From Odontocerum albicorne (Eukaryota; Arthropoda; Insecta; Trichoptera; Odontoceridae), in contig OX463865.1 of the NCBI GenBank assembly GCA_949825065.1, positions 17,499,763 through 17,563,762 on the forward strand: DNA of 64,000 nucleotides, read 5' to 3'. Within the stretch, counting starts at the first letter, position 1. Each line of letters opens with the position of its first letter. Of the stretch, positions 1 through 11,034 are shown in pieces. The translations under genes were made by a program, and so were the position numbers. Below the pieces are notes generated by a model, which was not told where the DNA came from, made no database searches, and saw only the letters and a program-made list of their open reading frames with translations.

Positions 1-765
1 ATAGCGAGGTCGGAGCATGAACTTATAAATGCCTTCCGAGCACTAGCAGCATCAGCAAAAAACCTAGGCTTAGTAGTCAGTGAGACCAAAACAAAATATA
101 TGCCCGTAAATGGACGCCAAAACCCAATAAGTCTACAAATAGACAACTTTACCTTCCAAACCGTTTCTGAATTTGTGTATCTCGGTACCATGGTGACAAG
201 TAAGAACGATGTTTCCACTGAAATAAATCGAAGATTAATAGCTGCAAACCGATGCTATTTTGGACTGCAGAGGTACATGAAATCACGACATCTCTCTAGA
301 AAAACCAAAACTCTACTTTATAAAACACTCATCCGACCTGTGCTCACCTATGGCTCAGAATGTTGGACTCTAAGTAGAGTGGACATGAGGGCTCTAGGGA
401 CATTTGAGAGGAAGATTCTACGCAAAATATATGGCCCCATTTGCAATAACGGAGAATGGCGTATCAGGTATAATCAGGAGCTGTACGGTCTGTATGGAGA
501 CCCTACCATAACACAAGAGATTTTAATTGGGAGACTCAGGTGGGCTGGACACGTGCAGCGAATGAGTGAGGAAGACATTCCGAGAAGGCTCTTGAATGGC
601 ACACCGGGGGGTCGAAGAAAGCCAGGAAGGCCGAAGCTTCGATGGCTGGATGGTGTCAATAGGGATGCGCAGCTCATTGGCATCCAGAACTGGCGAACAG
701 CAGCACAGGACCGCCAGTCATGGAGGCGTGCTTTAAAGGAGGCCAAGACCCGACCTGGGTTGTAG
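1..765 (+). CDS. Non-LTR retrotransposon reverse transcriptase, C-terminal part (enters from window edge)
   Basis: The frame is already open at base 1, so the Met at 100 is internal. The first 33 codons read as the RT stretch that ends NLGLVVSETKTKYM. Next come the thumb and tail motifs EFVYLGTMVTSKNDV, TLIRPVLTYGSECWTL, RLRWAGHVQRM and GRPKLRWLDGV, and the frame stops at TAG 763-765. These motifs are typical of LINE ORF2 C-termini in insects (RTE/Jockey-like group; clade not decided). The catalytic palm would lie left of the window. No frameshift is seen in this part. A short TTGATTG-rich tail follows the stop and probably marks the 3' end of the element. Confidence 0.85.
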   Translation: MARSEHELINAFRALAASAKNLGLVVSETKTKYMPVNGRQNPISLQIDNFTFQTVSEFVYLGTMVTSKNDVSTEINRRLIAANRCYFGLQRYMKSRHLSRKTKTLLYKTLIRPVLTYGSECWTLSRVDMRALGTFERKILRKIYGPICNNGEWRIRYNQELYGLYGDPTITQEILIGRLRWAGHVQRMSEEDIPRRLLNGTPGGRRKPGRPKLRWLDGVNRDAQLIGIQNWRTAAQDRQSWRRALKEAKTRPGL

Positions 766-995
766 AGCCATTGTTGATTGTTGATTCATAGTTTTCTATC
801 GCCATGACTTTGGATTCCGCATTCTATCATATCTTTATTTACATCTCTCATACAATTTACTTATCAGACTCATCCTCATTCTCCGACAAGTAATTCCTCT
901 TCATTCTCCGACAACACTATCATGTCATCATGATGCAACAATCCGCATACATTACCATTTGACATTTGTATGCCACTCATAATGACCTGTGCAAT
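766..995. other. Unassigned AT-rich DNA
   Basis: Nothing recognisable beyond the probable 3' tail of the preceding retrotransposon. Confidence 0.5.
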
Positions 996-1205
996 ACCTC
1001 CGTGGCCTAGTTGGTAAAACGCTTGTCTCCCAGCCTGGAGGTTGTGGAATCGATTCCCGTTGGAACCTAGATATATCTTTTTTAAAAAGATTCCAGCCTG
1101 GTTTTCACTTAAGGCCTCTTTAACATCTTTTTGGTTGGTTAGAAGACATTGCCGCGTGGCAAAAAGCCCGCCAGGTTTTACTGTATACAACGTAAGTGTA
1201 ATGTA
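996..1205 (+). mobile_element. tRNA-headed SINE (family 1)
   Basis: The head is tRNA-like: an A-box-like TGGCCTAGTTGGTAAAACG, then a B-box-like GGTTGTGGAATCGATTCC. The body (CTCTTTAACATC, GGTTGGTTAGAAGA, TGTATACAACG) recurs in the copies near 2.6, 47.5, 48.9, 49.0, 56.6 and 58.8 kb. A shared body plus a decayed tRNA head is how a SINE looks. A functional tRNA gene is unlikely because the stems do not pair well. Confidence 0.65.
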
Positions 1206-1337
1206 ATTTATTATGATAATTCGTTTACACACGAATATATGTAAATTTTAAAGCACAAAAGTTGATTAATTGGAAGAACTCGACTAAAAGCAATGTATCT
1301 TAAATTTAAAAAAAGGTAAATAAAAAAACACATATAT

Positions 1338-1432
1338 ACCAATAACTGAGTTGATCAAATATCCCAATAACTGGGTTGATCAAATATCCAAATAACTGAG
1401 TTGAACAAATATCCCAATAACTTAGTTGGACT
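1338..1432. repeat. 25-bp tandem repeat, about 4 copies
   Basis: Units of the form CCAATAACTGAGTTGATCAA plus ATATC are repeated head to tail with a few substitutions. Confidence 0.8.
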
Positions 1433-1689
1433 ATGATCTGTTGTTGAAAGTGATGAGGCTTACAGCCTTGTCATATGAAAGGAAGATGTTTGACCTTACA
1501 AAATTGTCAAATAATGTCAGCCCGTATTTCAACAGTCCGCAACTAACTCAGCTTGTCATGTTACACGTTACTTGTAGGCCCACTTAGCAAAATGTTTTGT
1601 TACATAATGAAGTAGTTGTAACTAATTATTTGTACAGCTCTAGCATAACAAGACTGCATAGACTGGGTAGTCGATTTGGACATTGTGTA

Positions 1690-1911
1690 AATTTTCATCC
1701 GGCTTTGACTACCAGGAATAATCAGCGTCTTTCCGCTCATGGACTAGCGCCACGCTTAAACTGAGGTTGTTTATTGGCCTTCCCAGTTCACCGTTCCTTT
1801 TTTTTCATCGTCCATTACTCTCCATGCTGTGAGACTCTGGAACCAGTTACAAATCAACGTTAAACTCTCCCCGTCATTGACATGTTTTAAAAAGGGACTG
1901 AAAAACTCTTA
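1690..1911 (+). pseudogene. Decayed non-LTR retrotransposon RT tail
   Basis: Pieces of an RT C-terminus are visible across frameshifts. The last piece is intact and reads AVRLWNQLQINVKLSPSLT, then CFKKGLKNS and a stop near 1911. The preceding piece holds NNQRLSAHGLAPRLN with a stop after it. The order and motifs resemble the end of Jockey/CR1-type ORF2. It is not a functional gene. Confidence 0.6.
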
Positions 1912-1964
1912 ATTTCAAGTCAGAAGTATAACTCGTTTAATTCCTGATTTGTCTTTCCTCTCCA

Positions 1965-2525
1965 CCATTCCTTCCTTTTCCTTTGATTGATGATATCTCA
2001 CTTTCCTCTCCACCATCCCTTCCTTTTCCATTGATTGATGATATCTCACTTTCCTTACCACCATCCCTTCGTTTTCCTTTGATTGATGGTATCTCACTTT
2101 CCTCTCCACCATCCTTTCCTTTTCCATTGATTGATGATATCTCACTTTCCTTACCACCATCTCTTCTTTTTCCTTTCATTGATGATATCTCACTTTCCTC
2201 TCCACCATCCCTTCCTTTTCCATTGATTGATGATATCTCACTTTCCTCTCCACCATCCTTTCCTTTTCCTTTGATTGATGATATCTCACTTTCCTCTCCA
2301 CCATCCCTTCCTTTTCCATTGATTGATGATATCTCACTTTCCTTACCACCATCCCTTCGTTTTCCTTTGATTGATGGTATCTCACTTTCCTCTCCACCAT
2401 CCTTTCCTTTTCCTTTGATTGATGATATCTCACTTTCCTCTCCACCATCCCTTCCTTTTCCTTTGATTGATGATATCTCACTTTCCTTTCCACCATCCCT
2501 TCATTTTCTTTAAATTAATGATATC
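1965..2525. repeat. 48-bp minisatellite, about 11 copies
   Basis: The core unit is TGATGATATCTCACTTTCCT followed by CTCCACCATCCCTTCCTTTT and CCATTGAT. Since 48 is divisible by three, several frames stay open and give artificial 16-residue repeats on both strands (for example IDDISLSSPPSLPFPL). I do not call a protein: there is no start context, no unique sequence and no splice context. Confidence 0.9.
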
Positions 2526-2624
2526 TCACTTTAACTTTGATTATGTATATTGTTCATAAATTTTGCAAAGGTGAATAATAATTGAAATATTTATTGTGAA
2601 CATGTAACTTTCTTTATTTAATTT

Positions 2625-2690
2625 TGTATGGTTGACTGGAAGATATTACGACGTAGAAATAAGCCCTCCAGATTATTTTACAATGAAGTA
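2625..2690 (+). mobile_element. SINE family 1, tail fragment
   Basis: GGTTGACTGGAAGATATTAC and AAATAAGCCCTCCAG match the body of the copy at 996-1205. The tRNA head is missing. Confidence 0.5.
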
Positions 2691-2733
2691 TTAAATAAGT
2701 AAAAATAAATCAAGTAAGAAATAGTAACTTATT

Positions 2734-2881
2734 TAGTCCAACACTGTTTATTCCACTATATATGGTAGAACGATATAACTCTACCGGTTTCAAAGTTTTC
2801 ACCTTACCATCACAGATGTGAAAATCTTGAAACCGGCAGAGTTATACCGTTATAGAAAGTGGAATAAACAATGTTTGACTA
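2734..2881. repeat. Long imperfect inverted repeat (hairpin)
   Basis: The left arm 2734-2802 and the right arm 2818-2881 pair over about 65 bp around a 15-nt loop. Weaker pairing continues outward to about 2715 and 2900. Shared stretches are AACACTGTTTATTCCAC against GTGGAATAAACAATGTT, and CTACCGGTTTCAA against TTGAAACCGGCAG. It could be a foldback or MITE remnant. Confidence 0.75.
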
Positions 2882-3480
2882 AACAAATTACTTCAACTTG
2901 GTTTAGGTCGTATGACCTGTTTGTGACGGTTGGCTGTCCTGGGATGATGACGTCCTTCCACCTTTTCGGCGGCCTTCCTTGTAATCTCCTGCTGTTAGGG
3001 TTTTCAGTCTTAGCGATTCTTGCCAGTCTTATATCCTCCATGTGTTCCACATGATCCCTCCAGAAGCGCCTTCTGCTTCTTCCCCACCTCACTATGTCTT
3101 CAACACCACAGACCGACTTTATAGTCTCATTTCTGATCCGATCTCTAAAAGTTCCGCCTGCGATGGAGCGTAGGGCTTTCATTTCCGCCACTCTGAGAAT
3201 GTTTTGTCCTGTTGGTATCGGCTCTCACTTCTATCCCATATGTCATGATGGGACGGACGCATGTCTTATATATCCTGACCCTACTTTCGGTTAGCATGTG
3301 TCTGTTCCTCCATATAGTGTCCCGCAGGGAGCCAGCCAATGCTGTCGCTTTATCAACATAGATTGTGCTCGTACTTCACTATATAGGTCACTGTTGTTGG
3401 AGATCTCTACACCTAGGTAAGTGAATCACATGACTTGCTCGATGGGTACGTTATCAATGATCAGTTTGCATCTGAGTGAC
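2850..3480 (-). pseudogene. Decayed non-LTR retrotransposon RT tail (minus strand)
   Basis: Read on the minus strand, three frame-shifted pieces follow each other: TYLGVEISNNSDLYS near 3.4 kb, ESRVRIYKTCVRPIMTYGIE near 3.3 kb, and ALRSIAGGTFRDRIRN, then WGRSRRRFWRDHVEHM and GRPPKRWKDV below 3.2 kb. The order fits an RT thumb and tail. This family differs from the one at 1-765. It is broken. Confidence 0.75.
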
Positions 3481-3489
3481 TCTTTTGAT

Positions 3490-4640
3490 ATTGTTAAGCA
3501 TTTTAAATATATTGTTAAACAAATTACAATGTCTTTAAGCCTCCAGTGTTAATGCCTTAACTATGAATAGTATAAAGGGAGAAAGTTGTTCTTGGCGGGA
3601 GGAGTTGTTCGACTTAAAACATTTTTTTTCCTATCGTTTATTATTGCTTTCATATCAATGTTAAATCTGTATGCTGTTGCGTTTTAATCTTTGTATCAAA
3701 AATGTCTTTTGACAGTTGAAATAAATAAAATAAAATAGAAATATCCCAGGTGACGAATAGCGAGAGTTCAGACAACGAGGAGAGAGTGCACACAAACATA
3801 AGTACAGAACTTCAACTCGAAGCAGGCTTCAAAGTCACATCTTCGAATTTCCTGATTATCTACATTCTCTTTCGCACCTCCGTTTGGGCACTTCCCACCG
3901 ACCTGATGCTTAACTGCCGACCAATGAGTTCCTTCCGCAGACTTCGGCAGCCCCGCCTTTGAGAAATAATCTACTTATGTTACCTTACTCTTGTCGAGTA
4001 TATGATCAATAAAACACCAATTTGTTTTGCGCAAAACCTAATAATCTGTAATATTCTATGCGTTTCGTATATAGGCATTTTTTTGAAAATCGTAAATTTG
4101 GTTACCCTGGGCAAAATGTTTATATGATGTGACTACAAATTGCAATATTTTATGATTTTAATGGTTGTATCGCAATCCTAGATAGCCCTGCTATCAGTCG
4201 GAGTCCGAAAGAAACCTGTACGTTAGAAAAAAAATTGTTTTTGTCGGATCATAAAAATTAATATTTTTTATCAGCTAACTTTAACTCATCATACTGTAAA
4301 AATAATGTACTACGCTTACCAGGCAAATTACATCAAAAGATGGCCTGTTTAGTCAGGATTTCAAAATGGTACAACACATACCTACTACTTCTTTAAAAAT
4401 ATATATATTTTTTTAATATTTCTATATTTTGATAACATAGATACTGGCTTGACATTGAGTTACGGGACACCCTGTACATAAGCCCCGATGGACTGAAATG
4501 AAATAAAAAAGTTGGAAAAAGATATAATATTGCTAAATCCAGGGATAAAACTAAGTGTTCTAGCGCCCTCCAAGGTAGTTAAAAAATGCGCCCTGTTTGT
4601 ATTTTCCTCATTGAATGATTTTGTCATAGGAGGTCGTAAA
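3490..4640. other. AT-rich DNA, no gene seen
   Basis: I see no coding signal. The motif ACGGGACACCCTGTAC near 4460 resembles the end of a DNA transposon, but no partner end was found. Confidence 0.4.
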
Positions 4641-5610
4641 ATGTAATCTAGAATATAAGACTCGCAGATAATACAACGCTTATAGCCAACAATGAAGATG
4701 TGATCGCTGACCTTCTTCATAAAGTTGAAATAGAGAGACGTCAACTAGACGTAGAAATTAACAAAAGTCCTTGTCGTAGACATATTCAAGAGTCTAATAA
4801 GAAGTAACTTGCTAAGGGATTACGAAGAAGTCAATGAATTTTTTTACCTAAATACTGTTAGTTCGAAGACTGGAAAATGTGAAATGAAGCTCCGAAGACG
4901 AATAGGGATGGTCGAAGCAGATATGACAAGTCTTACAAAAATATGGATTAACCTGTTTATACTCAGAAGAACCAGAGAATAGGCAATGGTCCACAAGGTA
5001 ACCTTAGATTCAAGGATAAATATGAATTTGAGGTAGTAGATGAGTTCACATACCTGGGTTCAACTATAACGAAGGAAAACGAGGAGAAGCACAACAGGGA
5101 ACAAAACATTGTTCTCCCTACTGCCGGTGTTCAAGTCCAGAAGTGTCCACAGAAAAACCAAAGTCACCCTAAACAAAACGATTATTAGAACAGTGGATGC
5201 GAAGCATGGACACTGACAGCTAAATCCGCAGAGTTGTTGGATGCCTTCGAGAGGAGAGTACTACGTAGGATCCTGGGCCCCGTGAATGACGGCAAAACCT
5301 GACGAATACGATACAACGACGAGTTGTATAATATCTACAAAGCTCCCAGGCTATCTGTACATGTCAGACTGAGCAGATTAAGATGGGCCGGACATGTACA
5401 GAGAATGCCGTCATCGCGAGCACCCAACAGAATCCTGGAAGGACACCTGGGTGGAAGAAGGAGAGTGGGCAGGCCAAGGCTGCGATGGGAGGACGAAGTT
5501 ATGAGTGACGCAACCCGGCTGTTACAGGCGCAGTATTGGAAGGTCATGGGGGAAGACAGGAGGAGTTGGAGGTGAAGATTGACGGAGGTCAAAGCTCGAT
5601 ATGGGCTGTA
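4640..5610 (+). pseudogene. Decayed non-LTR retrotransposon reverse transcriptase
   Basis: The active-site region survives as DNTTLIANNEDVIADLL with the first catalytic-box residues altered. FEVVDEFTYLGSTITKENEE lies near 5.05 kb. The tail RLRWAGHVQRM, GRRRVGRPRLRWEDEV and EDRRSWR lies at 5324-5575. Several frameshifts and stops separate these pieces. The tail is related to the element at 1-765 but clearly diverged. Confidence 0.75.
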
Positions 5611-5928
5611 GGACCATCAAAAGAAAGATACTCAGAAGAACCAAAACCCTGTCTGGTTAAGTCTCTAATGTTCTCCATAGTACTGTAACGGGAGGAAACA
5701 AAGACGGTGAGAAGGAGGGAAACAAAAATGACAGATGCCTTCGAGATATGGTGTCGGAAGCGGATGCTCCGTATCCCAATGCAAGACGCACCAGCGTTTT
5801 CAACATTCAAAAATTGAAGATCACCGAAAGACTTTCAATAACATGCAAAAAAATAATCCTAACGTACTTTGCAGTTGCTAGAAAGAGTGACAAAAACCTG
5901 AAGAAGCTGGTGGTCAGTCTATATATGC
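5610..5928. other. Unassigned DNA after the decayed RT
   Basis: Probably the 3' end of the retrotransposon and its flank. No coding signal. Confidence 0.4.
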
Positions 5929-7695
5929 CAAATTTTTTTTGTCTGATTTTATATTATTACTTACTTATTATTGATAAGCGATATTAGTTTATCTCAAATA
6001 ACCAAAAAAAAGAGTTTTGTGAGTTAAATATTTTTTGCGCATTTTCTTCTCAATATAATGAACTATCAAGTTTAGTCAATACATGCCTAATATTTTTGTT
6101 CTGATTTCATATTATTACTTACCGATAATTGATAAGCGATATTAATTTATCTCAAATAACAAAAAAAAAAGTGTTTTGAGAGTTAAATCATTTTTGCGCA
6201 TTTTCGTCTCAATATATTTATCAAGTTTAGTCAATATATGCCTAATTTTTTTTTGTCTGATTTCATATTATTACTTACTAATTATTGATGAGCGATATTT
6301 ATTTATCTTAAATAACTAAAAAAAAGTGTTTTGTGAGTTGAATATTTTTTGCGCATTTTCGTCTCAATAAAAGAAACTATCACGTTTAGTCTATATATAT
6401 CAATTTTTTTTTGTCTGATTTTATATTATTACTTACTTATTATTGGTAAGCGATATTAGTTTATCTTAAATAACTAAAAAAAAAGGTGTTTTGTGACTTG
6501 AATATTTTTTGCGCATTTTCGTCCCATTAAAAGAAACTATCAAGTTAAGTCAATATATGCCTATTATTTTTTGTCTGATTTTATATTATTACTTACCAAT
6601 TATTAATAAGCGATATTAATTTATCTCAAATAACCAAAAAAAGTGCTTTTGTGAGTTAAATATTTTTTGTGCATTTTCGTCTCAATATAATGAACTATCA
6701 AGTTTAGTCAATACATGCCTAATATTTTTTGTCTGATTTCATATTATTACTTACCGATAATTGATAAGCGATATTAATTTATCTCAAATAATAAAAAAAA
6801 AGTGTTTTGTGAGTTGAATATATTTTGCGCATTTTCGTCTCAATATAATGAACTATCAAGTTTAGTCAATACATGCCTAATATTTTTTGTCTGATTTCAT
6901 ATTATTACTTACCGATAATTGATAAGCGATATTAATTTATCTCAAATAATAAAAAAAAAGTGTTTTGTGAGTTGAATATATTTTGCGCATTTTCGTCTCA
7001 ATATAATGAACTATCAAGTTTAGTCAATACATGCCTAATATTTTTTGTCTGATTTCATATTATTACTTACCGATAATTGATAAGCGATATTAATTTATCT
7101 CAAATAATAAAAAAAAAGTGTTTTGTGAGTTGAATATATTTTGCGCATTTTCGTCTCAATATAATGAACTATCAAGTTTAGTCAATACATGCCTAATATT
7201 TTTTGTCTGATTTCATATTATTACTTACCGATAATTGATAAGCGATATTAATTTATCTCAAATAATAAAAAAAAAGTGTTTTGTGAGTTGAATATATTTT
7301 GCGCATTTTCGTCTCAATATAATGAACTATCAAGTTTAGTCAATACATGCCTAATATTTTTTGTCTGATTTTATATTATTACTTACCGATAATTGATAAG
7401 CGATATTAATTTATCTCAAATAACCAAAAAAAAGTGTTTTGAGAGTTAAATCATTTTTGCGCATTTTCGTCGCAATATAATGAACTATCAAGTTTAGTCA
7501 ATATATGCCTAATTTTTGTTTGTCTGATTTCATATTATTACTTACTAATTATTGATGAGCGATATTTATTTATCTCAAATAACTAAAAAAAAAGTGTTTT
7601 GTGAGTTGAAAATTTTTTGCGCATTTTCGTCTCAATATAATGAACTATCAACTATATATGCCTATTTTTTTTCGGATTTCATATTATTACTTACT
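5929..7695. repeat. 158-bp AT-rich satellite, about 12 units
   Basis: The landmark AATATTTTTTGTCTGATTTC recurs at 6721, 6879, 7037, 7195 and 7353, an exact 158-bp period. Related landmarks continue out to about 5.94 and 7.67 kb. Central units are almost identical and edge units are diverged, as expected if unequal exchange homogenises the middle. Conserved parts are GATAAGCGATATTAATTTAT and TTTGCGCATTTTCGTCTCAA. Confidence 0.95.
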
Positions 7696-7739
7696 ATAGA
7701 TTTTTGTGTACACATATATTATGAGTTACGAGTATATTA

Positions 7740-8890
7740 ATTTACATACTTTTGTGACACTTTGATTGTGTGCGTACTCTAAATTGTTGATGCGTACTCT
7801 AAATTAACAATCTTCTCTACTTATGCAGACAGGCAAACAGCGTGTTGGTATGGATGTGAAATTAAATATCAATTGGGTTAGCTAAAAAATCTTTGGATCA
7901 TATATGAATAAACCTCAAAATATTACGAAATAATTATTTCATAAACAAAAATTTGTACCCACTTGAAACGCAAAAAAATCGGAATCAATTATTAGTATAT
8001 TCTTACTTCGTAATATAAAATTTGATCGAACAATTTTTGAAATTCGAATAACAGTGCGCAAAAAATTTAATCAATATAATAACTTCAATATTGACAGAAA
8101 TAATCAAAATATATAAAACCAATTTCTTGAAAAAAAGTGAGTCATCTATGTAACAAGAAGCAAACTAAATTAATCAGAAACCTAAAATATTTGGTTTCGA
8201 AAAAACTCGTTATTTAATTTTAGTTTGCTAATCATTACATAGATGTCTACGACACATTTAAGACTCAAAACGTTTAAAACATTAAGTTTTTTTTTTAAAT
8301 TAAACAGATATCCAAAAATATTTAGGCGAATTTATTTGTACAATTTTCCGTAAATTGACGTTACTGTATTTAATGAACATCTCAAAATATTCCTCCTCCT
8401 TAAAATCAATACATTTCCCATTTTAATCCCTATTTTCTTAGATATTTATATTTTTTATAAATCATTTTTTAAATACTATTTCCGTTTATTAAATTTAAAA
8501 GTTCACGAATAATTATAATGAAACAAAACCTGATAGGAATCAATTCACTAAATTTATTTACGTGAAAATGGTAAATATTGTTATTAATTAAAATATTAAA
8601 ATTAGTATTTAGTTTGACTCTTATTTCATGAAAAAAAGCTTTCCATATTAAAGTTAAAAAGCACGCACCACCATAACCTTAAAATTGGAATCATAGCTTC
8701 TTTCTTTCTTTCAATATGGTCAGTCATAATATTTTTAGGTAGCAAAGATGCAAAACGAAGCACAGTATAAAAAAAACACCTCAAAAACTTTTAGAAATTA
8801 AAACGCACAGGCTATGTGTAAACAATAACGCCTTTTAAACGCTCTCATTACAATGTTGTCATTTTACTAATCGGGAGTAGTGAATTTATT
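7740..8890. other. Very AT-rich DNA, no gene seen
   Basis: No coding signal on either strand. It contains the inverted repeat listed at 8143-8245. Confidence 0.5.
8143..8245. repeat. Inverted repeat with about 30-bp arms
   Basis: The left arm 8143-8173 starts CATCTATGTAAC and contains GCAAACTAAATTAA. The right arm 8214-8245 contains TTAATTTTAGTTTGC and ends TTACATAGATG. The arms are about 40 nt apart. Confidence 0.7.
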
Positions 8891-8949
8891 GTTACCCACT
8901 ATGTTTGTGGCTTGAATATAAGACGACCCCCTTATTTACGTGTCGCCTT

Positions 8950-9330
8950 TTTAAATAAAAAACTTGCCTTATAATCGGGCTACTACGGTAATAGTCAGAT
9001 GGAGCCAGGTCTGGGTTGTAGGGAGGGTGATTTAATGTTTGAAAGCCACAGTTGTGAAGAGCAGTCAATGCATAATTACTTTTGTGCACGGGTGCATTGT
9101 CATGCAAAAGTAGCACACCTTTTGTCCATTTTTCTCTCCTTTTTTTCTTCATAGCTTATTTTAACTGTATCAGCAGACTAGCGTAGTACTCTCCAGTGAA
9201 CATTCGATGTGTTGTTATTTTTAAGGTGTTCGTGAACATTCTGGGTATCCACCAACCTTGCAGTGACTTTTGACATCCGTAGATGTTGGAGGAGGATATT
9301 CAAAATGGTTGTAAATGTTTGAATGCGCTA
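8950..9330 (-). pseudogene. Mariner-like transposase fragment (minus strand)
   Basis: Minus-strand pieces read TILNILLQHLRMSKVTARLV, then KWTKGVLLLHDNAPVHKS and a SPDLAPSDYY-like box (here NPDLAPSDYY). These are DD34D mariner landmarks around the second and third catalytic Asp. Reading frames are broken and the ends are missing. The same family lies in the other orientation at 15524-17121. Confidence 0.75.
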
Positions 9331-9334
9331 GCAT

Positions 9335-9525
9335 TGTCGGTTCATTTGTAATGACGTAACAATTGGCAGTATTTTCTGAGTCGGTCGGAAAAGGAACGAA
9401 AGAACAACGTCTCTACATTAAATTTTGTTTTAAATTGTGTAAAAGTGTCACAGAAAGTTTTGAAATGATTCAAACTGTTTATGGTAGTGAAGCAATGAGT
9501 CGTAAGAACTATGTATCTTAAAATT
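9335..9525 (+). pseudogene. Mariner-like transposase N-terminal (HTH) fragment
   Basis: The frame reads KGTKEQRLYIKFCFKLCKSV, then TESFEMIQTVYGSEAMSRK and a stop. This is the first helix-turn-helix of a mariner transposase. It lies head-to-head with the fragment at 8950-9330. The pair at 15.2-16.3 kb is arranged the same way, so the head-to-head arrangement is older than the duplication. Confidence 0.7.
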
Positions 9526-9689
9526 GATAGTTCGTTGCAATATAAAGTTCTTGTACTCTACAGTTCTCTTTTTTTATTTTAACGATGTACATTTTTTAAC
9601 TACGTGTTTTTTTTTATTCATCAAAGTAAAATATTGTACAAACATTTGTCAAGGCTATACCTATATACACATTTATTACTTAACTTATC

Positions 9690-9985
9690 TTAATTATATG
9701 TCATCATTTATGCACTTACCTAATTTTATTTATATGTTATCATTTATGCACTTACCTAATCTTATTTATATGTTATCATTTATGCACTTACCTAATCTTA
9801 ATTATATGTTATCATTTATGCACTTACCTAATCTTATTTATATGTTGTCATTTATGCACTTGCCTAATCTTATTTATATTTTATAATTTATGCACTTACC
9901 TAATCTTAATTATATGTTATAATTTATGCACTTACCTAATCTTATTTCTATGTTATAATTTATGCACTTACTTAATCTTATTTTC
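9690..9985. repeat. 36-bp minisatellite, about 8 copies
   Basis: The unit is TATATGTTATCATTTATGCA plus CTTACCTAATCTTATT. It keeps a frame open (MLSFMHLPNLIY), which is a by-product of the period. Confidence 0.9.
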
Positions 9986-9989
9986 CTAC

Positions 9990-10980
9990 ATATCATTATA
10001 TTTTTATTTTTTACAATCTTAATATATGAGAGCTTAGAAATAATTAACACCTACATACTACTTATATGACTGCTTCGGATTTTTTCTTAAAGTAAAGGAT
10101 ATTTTCTTCTAAGATTGGGGACGTTTGAATGCACTCATCAACTTATTTATGTGATTTTGGAATATATATTGCATTTATGAGAATATCTATTGTGAATTTA
10201 AAGATAACTTAAAAAAACAGAACTCAAACTGGTTGATATCCACTGATCATGCCCTTACACCTACTGGAAAAATAAAAAAAAACCATCTGTCACTAATCTG
10301 TGTGAGTGGATCCTGCAGGCGTGGAATCAAATTTCTTTCCAATGAGACCATCATCAATGGATTTAAAAAATGTTGCATATCCCATAAAATGGACGATACA
10401 GAAGATGATATTTTGTGAGGAATTATGATTGAGGATTCAGAAGACGATAACATCACTGAAGATGAGATGAGACTGATGCTGAGGATGCTGCCTATACCAT
10501 ATAGCCATATGTTTCCAGTTGTAGTTGAGTGTCACTGTTTGTCAAGTTGATGAGAGCGTGCAACGGGATTTAGTGTTTGTGTAATGAAAAATCGGAAAGA
10601 AGTATCGTTTTATTTTTTCATGCTAAATATCCTCAGTGAGATACAGGCAAAAGCCTAGTTTACTAGGGAGACGACAAATGAAAGGCAACAACCCCAGATA
10701 CATTAAAATTGTATGTCCAAATCAAATTACCTGTTGTTTTTTTCGCAAATTGTGTATATTTCTTGTCATGTGTAATAATAAATAAATAAATAAAAATGAA
10801 AAATATGTGAATCTGCCTGATCTGATAAGCTACTGTAGTTGGACTTTTTTATTTCTTCTTTTCATGTTTAAACATGCACTTTACTATTATCTGGATACTT
10901 TGTTTTAATTAATATTTTTCATTAAACATTTTGCATTTTATTTTTCATAATATTATAATGACGAGGGAAATGCTTTTTCT
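9990..10980. other. Non-coding DNA with inverted copies of locus blocks
   Basis: Besides the inverted blocks noted at 8912-11030, nothing was recognised. Confidence 0.4.
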
Positions 10981-11034
10981 CCAAAAAGCAGATTAAAAAT
11001 AGGGGTCGCCTTATAATCAGAGTACGGCTCACTT

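Larger units (their letters stand above)
8912..11030. other. Segment carrying parts of the main locus in inverted order, bounded by inverted motifs
   Basis: Three parts match downstream DNA on the opposite strand: 8.95-9.60 kb matches 15.1-16.3 kb, 10.06-10.19 kb matches 13.65-13.78 kb, and 10.60-10.80 kb matches 24.9-25.1 kb. The left edge reads AATATAAGACGACCCCCTTA, and the right edge read on the minus strand is GATTATAAGGCGACCCCTAT. They resemble terminal inverted repeats of a DNA transposon, which is an inference. Confidence 0.5.

Noticed and set aside
996..1070. tRNA gene
   Set aside because: A and B box likeness is present but the cloverleaf stems do not form, and the sequence continues into a body shared with other SINE copies.
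2760..2860. Possible hammerhead-ribozyme-like motif (CTGTGATGG ... GAAACCGG) in the long hairpin
   Set aside because: The conserved CUGAUGA core is not present and the stems cannot be arranged properly, so I keep only the hairpin.
5929..7695. Origin or scaffold-attachment element in the AT-rich array
   Set aside because: AT-richness alone is no evidence. The array is fully explained as satellite DNA.
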